From assembly GCA_009776725.1 (NCBI GenBank), contig WRNE01000007.1, positions 1 to 64,000 of the forward strand: DNA of 64,000 nt, in the 5' to 3' direction. The notes under the pieces are model-generated. The model searched no databases. It was not told the DNA's origin and saw nothing but the letters and a program-made list of their open reading frames with translations. Every line of letters begins with the position of its first letter. The first letter of the stretch is position 1. Shown piece after piece: positions 8,443-15,581 of the stretch. The position numbers and the translations under genes are program-made. The stretch comes from Coriobacteriia bacterium. GTDB lineage: Bacteria; Actinomycetota; Coriobacteriia; Coriobacteriales; UBA8131.

Positions 8443-9789
8443 TTATTCGTAGATGTCTTCGACTGTCAATACCTCGGCGTCGGCCTCGTCATAACTGCCC
8501 AGCAACTGCTCGCTTTCTGCTGTTGGCAGCTCGGTTACACTTTTCAAGCGGCTTCTAATAGTCCCTGATTTAAGGGTTGCCTTGCTGATCTCTCCGCGGG
8601 CCTGCTCGAGGCGCTTATCGACGTTTTCTAAGATACCCTCGAATTTCTCAAATTCGGTTTTTACGGCACCAAGTATTTTTTCAATCTCGCTGGAACGCTT
8701 CTCAATAGCCAAGGTCGAGAACCCAACTTGGAAACTGACTATCAAAGCCTGAAGGGTGCTAGGGCCTGCTGGCAGAACCTTGAACTCACGGCGCAGGTTG
8801 TCGGCAAAGCCTGGCTCGCGCATCAATTCGGCATAGAGGCCCTCTGTTGGAACGAACATTATGCCAAAGTCTGTTGTGCGCGGGGGCTTTATGTACTTGT
8901 CCCGAATGTCCCTCGCAAAGCTTCTTGTTGAGTTGATCAACGATTTATACAGGTTGTTGACCGTGTCCTTATCCGCATTGTCATAAGCATCAAGCAGCCT
9001 TTGATAGTCCTCAATGGGAAACTTGGAGTCGATCGGCAGATAGACGGGCTCGTCTTCGGCTCCAGGCAGGCGGATGGCGAACTCCACCCGATGCTGGCTA
9101 CGTGGATTGGGGGCAAAATTGATCTCATATTGGTCAGGGGTAAAAACGTCCTCTAAAAGGGCCTGTAGCTGGTACTCGCCGAAATTCCCCCGTGTTTTGA
9201 CGTTGGCTAGGATGTTTTTCAGGTCAGTGACATTGCCGGCCAGTATTTGCATCTCGCCCAAGCCTCGTTGAACTGATTCCAGCCGCTCGCTGATGAGGGT
9301 AAAGCTCTCCGAGAAGCGTTTTTCTAAAGTCTCTGACAGTTTTTCGTCTACAACAGCGCGCATCTCATCCAGCTTTTGGGTGTTTACCTGCTGAATACTG
9401 GTCAAGCGGGCCTCCATTGTCTCGCGCACCTGCTTGAACTCTTTGCTCATCTCGTCACGGTTTCGGCCAAGCTCGGTATTCAAAGACTCTGTCTGCCGGC
9501 TTTGGTTGTCGAGGGTCAGCTTGGACTGGTCGGTCAGACGCTCGTTTATTGCCCGTGTCTGCTCGGCGATCCGCTCGTTGGTCTGGGTCCCGACGAACTG
9601 CACTGCCTGCTGTACCTGGTCGATTTGCTTGTTGTTTTCGTCAAGCCGCTTATCCAGGTTGGCAATTCTTCGAAATGAGTTCGCCTGCAGCCAGACCACT
9701 ACTATCATGGCAATTATAAATAGGAGGAGGGCCGATATAAAAGGCAGGCTTTGTGGCGTGAAGCTGATAAATTGTATAGCAAGAAACAT
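8443..9789 (-). CDS. rmuC: RmuC-family DNA recombination protein
   Basis: A 448-residue protein with one N-terminal membrane helix (residues ~15-33), a long coiled coil (about 35-175) and the RmuC nuclease-like domain (RGNFGEYQLQALLEDV, LPIDSKFPIEDYQRLLDA, TTDFGIMFVPTEGLYAEL). RmuC limits rearrangements at inverted repeats; its biochemistry is poorly defined. The order coiled coil then nuclease-like domain and the length are typical. Confidence 0.93.
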   Translation of the reverse strand: MFLAIQFISFTPQSLPFISALLLFIIAMIVVVWLQANSFRRIANLDKRLDENNKQIDQVQQAVQFVGTQTNERIAEQTRAINERLTDQSKLTLDNQSRQTESLNTELGRNRDEMSKEFKQVRETMEARLTSIQQVNTQKLDEMRAVVDEKLSETLEKRFSESFTLISERLESVQRGLGEMQILAGNVTDLKNILANVKTRGNFGEYQLQALLEDVFTPDQYEINFAPNPRSQHRVEFAIRLPGAEDEPVYLPIDSKFPIEDYQRLLDAYDNADKDTVNNLYKSLINSTRSFARDIRDKYIKPPRTTDFGIMFVPTEGLYAELMREPGFADNLRREFKVLPAGPSTLQALIVSFQVGFSTLAIEKRSSEIEKILGAVKTEFEKFEGILENVDKRLEQARGEISKATLKSGTIRSRLKSVTELPTAESEQLLGSYDEADAEVLTVEDIYE

Positions 9790-10069
9790 AAAGGGTCCCT
9801 ATCGTCGGATGCGTTTTACTACTTTTACCACTACTAATTGTATACGAGGATAATTAAACAAGCTGACAGTTTTTTATCAATCGATGAAGCTTGGGGCTTA
9901 TCACAAGCGCACTTTTGTGAGAGCATGCTGTTTTATTACACATATGGTAGAGTTTAGCAGTGGATTTTTTATCATCGATTATTAATTGACATGAAACCAG
10001 GTAAAATTCTAGGAAGGCGTTTTTATGCCTGGTGGATGTAATTTGTTTCCCGAAAGGTAGAGATGGTTT

Positions 10070-11230
10070 ATGAGAACAACGGGAACTGTTGCGCGAGGGA
10101 TTCGCACTCCAATGATCAATAGGGGGGATGATTTAGCGCAGATTGTTGTGGACTGCGTGCTTAACGCAGCAAAAGAGGATGGCTTTGAGCTAAGAGACAA
10201 CGATGTCATTGGAATTACCGAGTCGGTAGTTGCCCGCGCGCAGAACAATTACGCTACTATCGAACAGATCGCTACCGACATTCGCAATAAATACCCTGGC
10301 GGGGTAATTGGCCTGACATTCCCAATACTTTCGCGGAACCGTTTTGGCAATCACTTAAAAGCGATAGCCTTAGGCAGTGAAAAGATTTACTTGATGCTGT
10401 CATATCCCTCCGACGAGGTGGGAAACAGCCTGGTCTCAGACGAGCTGTTAGAGTCTTCTGGGGTAAACCCCTATTCCGACGTGCTGGACGAGGCTCAGTT
10501 CCGCGAGAAATTCGGGTACGACACAAGGCATATCTTTACCGGGGTAGACTATGTGGAGTATTACAAGTCTTTCAGCGAAAACATCGAGATTGTTTTTGCC
10601 AACGACGTCCGGCGCATTTTGGACTATACGAAGCATGTGCTTTGTTGTGACATCCACTCCCGTTTCAAGTCCAAGCAGCTATTGGAACAAGCCGGTGCAC
10701 TGACTGTCTACGGGCTGGACGACATCCTTACGCAATCGGTCGACGGCAGCGGATTCAACGAGAAGTACGGCCTGCTTGGTGCCAATATGAACCCTGGTGA
10801 GATGCTGAAGCTGTTTCCTAGGGACTGCGACGAGCTTATCAACGAGATCATCAGCCGCATACAGGCAAAAACGGGCAAGCATATCGAAGCCTTGGTTTAT
10901 GGCGACGGGGCGTTCAAAGACCCTGTTGGCCAGATTTGGGAGCTTGCCGACCCGGTGGTCTCTCCCGCTTACTCGCCAGGGCTCGATGGGACCCCGAACG
11001 AGTTGAAGCTCAAATACTTGCTAGACAGCGATAATGCTAATACAGAAGAAGCTGACATCAACGAGGTCATTACCAATGCGATCAAAGCAAAAAGTGGGGA
11101 GTCCCTCGGCACTACTCCCCGAAAATACTACGATTTGATAGGTAGCCTCTGTGACTTGATCAGTGGTTCTGGGGATAAGGGCACGCCCGTGGTGCTTATC
11201 CAAGGTTATTTTGACAATTATGCATCCTAA
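10070..11230 (+). CDS. CofE-like (F420-0:gamma-glutamyl ligase family) protein
   Basis: This 386-residue protein resembles the F420_ligase family (CofE), which adds glutamate to F420-0. Visible family patterns are RGIRTPMINRGDDL at the N-terminus, DNDVIGITESVVARAQ, a central Rossmann-like part and VYGDGAFKDPVGQIWELADPVVSPAYS in the C-terminal half. Many anaerobes lacking F420 carry such proteins with undefined substrates, and no other F420 gene is in this window, so I do not assign the reaction. The gene stands alone, between rmuC (divergent) and a repeat-rich gap. Confidence 0.75.
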   Translation: MRTTGTVARGIRTPMINRGDDLAQIVVDCVLNAAKEDGFELRDNDVIGITESVVARAQNNYATIEQIATDIRNKYPGGVIGLTFPILSRNRFGNHLKAIALGSEKIYLMLSYPSDEVGNSLVSDELLESSGVNPYSDVLDEAQFREKFGYDTRHIFTGVDYVEYYKSFSENIEIVFANDVRRILDYTKHVLCCDIHSRFKSKQLLEQAGALTVYGLDDILTQSVDGSGFNEKYGLLGANMNPGEMLKLFPRDCDELINEIISRIQAKTGKHIEALVYGDGAFKDPVGQIWELADPVVSPAYSPGLDGTPNELKLKYLLDSDNANTEEADINEVITNAIKAKSGESLGTTPRKYYDLIGSLCDLISGSGDKGTPVVLIQGYFDNYAS

Positions 11231-11291
11231 GCTGTGCGCTGCTTAGACGATAAAGCCCTGTTGTCTAGGCTTTACTGGCCGAATCAGTTCC

Positions 11292-11313
11292 AAATCCCTG
11301 CCAAAGAGGGATG
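11292..11313. repeat. 22-bp hairpin direct repeat, copy 1
   Basis: The unit begins AAATCCCTGCC and ends AGAGGGATG; ATCCCT and AGGGAT can pair. A perfect second copy lies 63 bp downstream. Confidence 0.8.
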
Positions 11314-11354
11314 CGCGGGTGCAGTTGACATGCACGAACACCTGGGCTTCTCCT

Positions 11355-11376
11355 AAATCCCTGCCAAAGAGGGATG
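11355..11376. repeat. 22-bp hairpin direct repeat, copy 2
   Basis: Identical to 11292-11313. Only two copies are present, so this is not called a CRISPR array. Confidence 0.8.
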
Positions 11377-11400
11377 TGGACGAGTAGTCGAGGGCAAGCC

Positions 11401-11553
11401 TGCTAGAGATTGACGATTGTCTGCGATTTCTTCGGGGTAAATTCGCGCAAAAAATAATGTAACTCCGGCTAAGCAAATTCCTGACCTGGGCTTTTGTGTT
11501 TTAGCTTGTTTTGGAGCAGCGGAAAAATTGCAGACAACCGTCAATCTCTAGCA
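11401..11553. mobile_element. MITE-like element, copy 1
   Basis: A 153-bp element with inverted ends: 15 bp (TGCTAGAGATTGACG) match perfectly and pairing continues with a few mismatches for about 15 bp more (TTGTCTGC.ATTT). A copy of almost the same length, with similar ends and conserved interior (for example CTGACCTGGGCTTTTG), lies at 36953-37104. No transposase is encoded. No clear target-site duplication is visible. Confidence 0.75.
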
Positions 11554-11781
11554 CTTAGCCTTAAAGAACGTGCTAGGAATAAAAAAATATAATACCAGTG
11601 TATATAGAGGGCACATATATGCCTACATCCGACAATAAGGAACACAGGGCTTAGCCAGAGTAGGCCTAGCCAGACAAGCCTGAGCGAAAGGCGTTTCTCC
11701 ACCTTTGCCAAAGCTGGCAAATAAGCAGCAAAGCCGCGTTTCACTATGCGTTTCTTTTTATTTGCATAGGCCTTTCACGCA

Positions 11782-11815
11782 TAAAAAAACAGCGCCGGGC
11801 ATCCGGCGCTGTTTT
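11782..11815 (-). terminator. intrinsic terminator of UROD-like gene
   Basis: Perfect stem AACAGCGCCGG / CCGGCGCTGTT with loop GCAT; on the minus strand it is followed by seven T. Confidence 0.9.
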
Positions 11816-11847
11816 CAGGTTCAATTACCCGATAAATCTGACAAGCA

Positions 11848-12837
11848 TCAATAGTAGCTGTATCTCAGCTTCTCGAATTCGTCGTATGTCCAGCGGGAAC
11901 GTCTCCATTGTGCTTCGGACTGTCCGGGCATCGGCTCGTCTGAGGGGACGAAGTCAAAGACCGCAAAGCCGCCACCAGGAGCCATTTTGTCCATGTAGGC
12001 CCTAAATGCGGTACGGACTTCCTCTTCGGTGGTATCGTCTTTCCAGAAACGTCCCTCCATGCCGCCGCACATGGCTAGGTTTGTCCCGAACTTCGCCTTG
12101 ATAGCCAGCTCGTCATTGGATGACTGGACCGGGTCCCAGAAACTCACGCCCATGTCGACCAGGTCGTCAAGGTAGAGCTCGAAGTGGCCGCAGTTGTGAT
12201 GCCCCATAGGCAGTCCGGCCTCGACGAACACCGAATAATAGCGGCGCCAGAACGGGGCAATGATGTCTTGGAACATCTCTAGGGACAGGAAGGGATTGCG
12301 CTCGTGGGCGATGTCGTCAGCCAGGAATCCGAAGTCAGGCTTGTAGTAATAGATGTACTTCTTGGCTAGTTCGACTTGAAAATCGCAGATGTAGCTCAAG
12401 AGGGCCTTGACTTCCTCGGGCTCCTCGAAGCAGGCGCTGAGTCCTTCCGTAAACCCCATGAACGCAACCAGGGGCTGGAAGTAACCAGACGATGTCCCGC
12501 CGCCGAAGGGGTTTGCCGGGTCTGCAGCGTCGCGTGACTCTTTGGCCATCGCCTCCCAGTCGACATCGGAGAAGTCTGGGGCTTTGATGACATCACGCCA
12601 CTTGGTGATGTCGGTCAAAATGAAATCGTGGGTCTTTGGCATAGGCGGGTTGATCCCACCACTGTCGATTACTGACTCGACGCCCCAAATGTCTCTTCCG
12701 GTCCCGTCCTCGTTGCGCACTCCTCTAAGGATCGAGGGAGAGTTGAAGGCCCACCATAAGCTGTAAGTGGGCACGTACTCAGGAATCTCCCTGTTTATCA
12801 TGCGCATGAAGTTCTCTTTCTTGTTCAGTGTTACCAT
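11848..12837 (-). CDS. UROD-like (MtaA/CmuA-type) methyltransferase
   Basis: A 329-residue protein of the uroporphyrinogen-decarboxylase-like superfamily. The likely zinc ligands H-x-C (in GHHNCGHF) and a later Cys (NLAMCGG) match corrinoid:coenzyme methyltransferases such as MtaA rather than heme-pathway HemE. I start at the ATG at 12837, which has GGAGG five bases upstream; the ATG at 12849 has none. A paralogue sharing most of the central sequence (PKTHDF, GFTEGLSAC, DDIAHERNPF, FWDPVQSSND) is at 29825-30817. No corrinoid protein is nearby, so the substrate is unknown. Confidence 0.85.
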   Translation of the reverse strand: MVTLNKKENFMRMINREIPEYVPTYSLWWAFNSPSILRGVRNEDGTGRDIWGVESVIDSGGINPPMPKTHDFILTDITKWRDVIKAPDFSDVDWEAMAKESRDAADPANPFGGGTSSGYFQPLVAFMGFTEGLSACFEEPEEVKALLSYICDFQVELAKKYIYYYKPDFGFLADDIAHERNPFLSLEMFQDIIAPFWRRYYSVFVEAGLPMGHHNCGHFELYLDDLVDMGVSFWDPVQSSNDELAIKAKFGTNLAMCGGMEGRFWKDDTTEEEVRTAFRAYMDKMAPGGGFAVFDFVPSDEPMPGQSEAQWRRSRWTYDEFEKLRYSYY

Positions 12838-13287
12838 ACTCGCCTCCAAATCGGCTTAGTCGAATTTGACTCAAGCGTATATATTGTTCGTTTGAACACA
12901 GTTATTGTAAGGGTTTACATTGGGCATGTAAGGGTTCACAGTGAGTATATCTGTCAAATTCTAGTATACTGATGCTGTTGTTTATGCTTAAACTCTTTAA
13001 CTCCCGCTCGACAAAGATACAAGCATGCCCTGAATGCACGTAGCAAATGAGCTAGAGAACGAAGGATCAATAATGTCGGGAACACTCCGTTTTGGTGTTC
13101 TGTGGGGTGAAAAAAGCAGGGATGTCACCACCAGCCACATCGCACCAGGCTGTAATTTGGTAACGCGTTATCAGGGAGGGAACAACGCCAGGTCAACCAC
13201 GTCCTTGACCATAGCAAACCGTCAACAAAAGCATAGAAGCTGCTTGCTTGGCACTGGTCGCTGTGCGGTCTTACTAGAAGAGCCTAT
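12838..13287. other. intergenic control region
   Basis: A 450-bp gap between divergent genes. It holds two operator-like sites (12906-12940), a TATATA on the minus strand near 12880 that could be a -10 box, and a small stem-loop (GAACAC 13080-13085 with GTGTTC 13095-13100). I see no gene. Confidence 0.5.
12906..12940. promoter_or_regulatory. tandem operator-like sites
   Basis: TGTAAGGGTTTACA (12906-12919) is a perfect TGTAA-N4-TTACA dyad. TGTAAGGGTTCACA (12927-12940) repeats it with one change. The starts are 21 bp apart, two turns of the helix, as expected for cooperative dimers. They lie 70-100 bp upstream of the UROD-like gene; which divergent gene they control is not decided by the sequence. 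Confidence 0.6.
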
Positions 13288-15405
13288 ATGAGTGACGACC
13301 AGCAAAACAGAGGCGCTAGAAGAAGCTTTCCAGACTCATTTGAATTATCGGGAGAAAACCGGCCTTTGCCTAATGCTGCCTTGCCGCAAACAGCAGGGCC
13401 CGACGAAACGCCTGGTTTGCCAGGCTCGCTTCCCCTTACGCCAGCCCAAGGGCAGACGGAGGCTTCAAGCGACAGCCCAAGCGGGCCACGCGCCCGCCAA
13501 AAACGCAGCGGCGACCGCAGGGTGGCACGGTCTGGAGCCGGGAGGATCAACCAGCCTAACAGCCGTTCGCGAAACTCCAGCCGTTCCAAACGCCAGCGTA
13601 GCGCAAAGACCAACTACTCGGTCATCGAGTTTGTCTCCACAGATATAAACGACAATTCAGAGTCGTTGTTCGTCGAACCCTGGAAGGCTGGCGCCATTGA
13701 CGGCGAACAGTCAAAAGCTCCCGCTAGAGACAGCACGATCGCCGACGACTATGCCTCGATCAGGGAACTATCTTCTCGCTTGAGGCCAGCGCTCGACCTC
13801 GACTTCGACCTTGACTCCTATGACATCTCAGACCCTTTGGAGTACGAGGACATTTTTGAGCCGATAGCCCCCAGCGCGTCAGGGCAGCCAGGCGTCTTTG
13901 ACCCCTCGATGCCAAACGAGGCGGTTATCGGCGCGGCACAGGATGCAGGCGCAGAGGATGCAGGCGCAGACGCCTGGGGCACGGCTGAGGACATCTTGAC
14001 AGACGACCTTAGCCCTGAAGACATAGACAGCCTGGTGGCTGACTTATTAGGGGGAGCGCCCATCCGGTACAAACCGCGGGTAGAAGAGGGCCTGGCCTCG
14101 AGGCCTCGAAAAAGGGCGTCTGCCCCTGCTGGCCCAAGGCCATCAGGCACAACGCAGCGCTTCGAGCCAAGAGACCCCCTGGACAAACCGTCCCCGATGG
14201 GCATTTTCGAAGATTTGAAGGACATCGACGTCATTGAAGAGGACATCGTCGATGACGACCGCCTGGAAGTCAGGAACGCCACAGTCGAACCACCGGCAAG
14301 ACGGATTCCCAGAGGGCTGGGGGCTGGCTGGTCGGAGTACTACACCAGACAGGGCTCGTCGAGCCAAAGCGACAGGTGGCTCTACGATATTGACGAGGAC
14401 TGGTCGGACTATGATATAGCCTATGATGCCGGGCTCGACGAAGAGGAAGACGAGCTTCCCCCCATCCTGATCTGGCCTTTGGTACTGACTGCCTTTGCCA
14501 TCCTGATTGTGCTGACCGGTGTCTTGACCTTGTCCATCAGGACAACCCAGGTCAGGCTGGAGACCTTGGCCCAGCAAAGGCAAGAGGAGGCCGAGGCGAC
14601 TTTGACCGAGGCAGTCGTCTACATCCAAGAGGCCGATGTGGTGGTTGTGGCAATGGATAAGGCCCTCGCCAGCCAGGTCAGCCCGGATTCTATCCCAGAG
14701 CTTGAAGACTTGCTGGTACAAGCCACTAATACTCTTCAAACGCTGGACACCGCGGTGATTAAGGCCAGAGAAGCTAAGGAGATGTTCGATGACCCAGCCG
14801 ACCAGCAGATTGCCCAGTACGCCATCGACGACGCAGTATATAAGAAGCAGATGCTGCTTTACGGCATCCAGATCATCTCAGCCGACATAGTGGCCATCGA
14901 AAGCTCGGTCGAGTTCGAGATTGCCTGGGACGCCATCTTAGCCGCGGACACCTTGATGCGTGAGGCGGTCAGCAGCGTGACCACTGGCGGATCAAGCCAA
15001 ATCAGCAGGTCCCATGAACTGAACCAAGAAGCCCTAGCCAAGCTGGACGAGGCCAATGCTGCCCTGCAAAGGGCATCAGAGATCTTCCCGGAAGCTGACT
15101 TCTCGACCTTGTTTGCCTACCTAGAGGCCAAGCGCGAGTCCTGCCAGTTGGCGATATCCTCCGACGAGGCCCTGCTGGACAACCAATATGATCGGGCCAA
15201 TAGCCTAAACGACCAGTTTCGGGAGAAGGACGCCGAGGTGGTGGCCTTGGCCTTGTTGATTCCTGACGACCCCTCCTCGTTGATTATCAAAGCCTATGAC
15301 GAAAAAACCTCCGATTGGCGAAACGAGTACAAGGTGCTTTATGACATGGCAGTGGACATGGATGCCTACCTTCGCGAGTGGCGGTCAAATAATGTCTCGC
15401 ATTAG
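13288..15405 (+). CDS. large acidic single-pass membrane protein, unknown
   Basis: I do not recognise this 705-residue protein. Residues 1-390 are low-complexity: first a basic stretch rich in Arg, Ser and Asn (about 70-110), then an acidic region with many Asp-Ile and Glu-Asp pairs (about 150-390). One membrane helix follows (about 391-417, PILIWPLVLTAFAILIVLTGVL). Residues 420-705 are helical and rich in Ala, Glu and Gln with heptad-like spacing, probably an extracellular coiled coil. There is no signal peptide, which suggests the disordered half is cytoplasmic. Duplicated GATGCAGGCGCAGA units occur near 13940-13970. Confidence 0.75.
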   Translation: MSDDQQNRGARRSFPDSFELSGENRPLPNAALPQTAGPDETPGLPGSLPLTPAQGQTEASSDSPSGPRARQKRSGDRRVARSGAGRINQPNSRSRNSSRSKRQRSAKTNYSVIEFVSTDINDNSESLFVEPWKAGAIDGEQSKAPARDSTIADDYASIRELSSRLRPALDLDFDLDSYDISDPLEYEDIFEPIAPSASGQPGVFDPSMPNEAVIGAAQDAGAEDAGADAWGTAEDILTDDLSPEDIDSLVADLLGGAPIRYKPRVEEGLASRPRKRASAPAGPRPSGTTQRFEPRDPLDKPSPMGIFEDLKDIDVIEEDIVDDDRLEVRNATVEPPARRIPRGLGAGWSEYYTRQGSSSQSDRWLYDIDEDWSDYDIAYDAGLDEEEDELPPILIWPLVLTAFAILIVLTGVLTLSIRTTQVRLETLAQQRQEEAEATLTEAVVYIQEADVVVVAMDKALASQVSPDSIPELEDLLVQATNTLQTLDTAVIKAREAKEMFDDPADQQIAQYAIDDAVYKKQMLLYGIQIISADIVAIESSVEFEIAWDAILAADTLMREAVSSVTTGGSSQISRSHELNQEALAKLDEANAALQRASEIFPEADFSTLFAYLEAKRESCQLAISSDEALLDNQYDRANSLNDQFREKDAEVVALALLIPDDPSSLIIKAYDEKTSDWRNEYKVLYDMAVDMDAYLREWRSNNVSH

Positions 15406-15581
15406 AGGATAATACCGGTCATAAGCCAATGTTAAACCATTGCTTTATAATGTACCGAAGATTTAATTAGCAGACGACCGATATACTTTAAAGTGCTTAA
15501 AGGGGGAGCTCGTCAATGGGATACCGGGGAGTGCACCAATAGCACATTCTGCATTCGACTACGCACCCACCAGGAGGGGTT

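Larger units (their letters stand above)
11231..11847. other. repeat-rich intergenic region
   Basis: This 617-bp gap holds a pair of 22-bp direct repeats, a 153-bp MITE-like element and the terminator of the downstream minus-strand gene. I find no convincing open frame in it. Confidence 0.7.

Noticed and set aside
11292-11376. Mini-CRISPR interpretation of the 22-bp repeats
   Set aside because: Only two copies, each a self-complementary hairpin, with no relation to the cas-linked repeat.
13060-13200. Possible T-box leader (GGTAACGCG near 13159)
   Set aside because: The T-box core would need UGGNACCGCG, and no specifier stem or amino-acid gene is present downstream.
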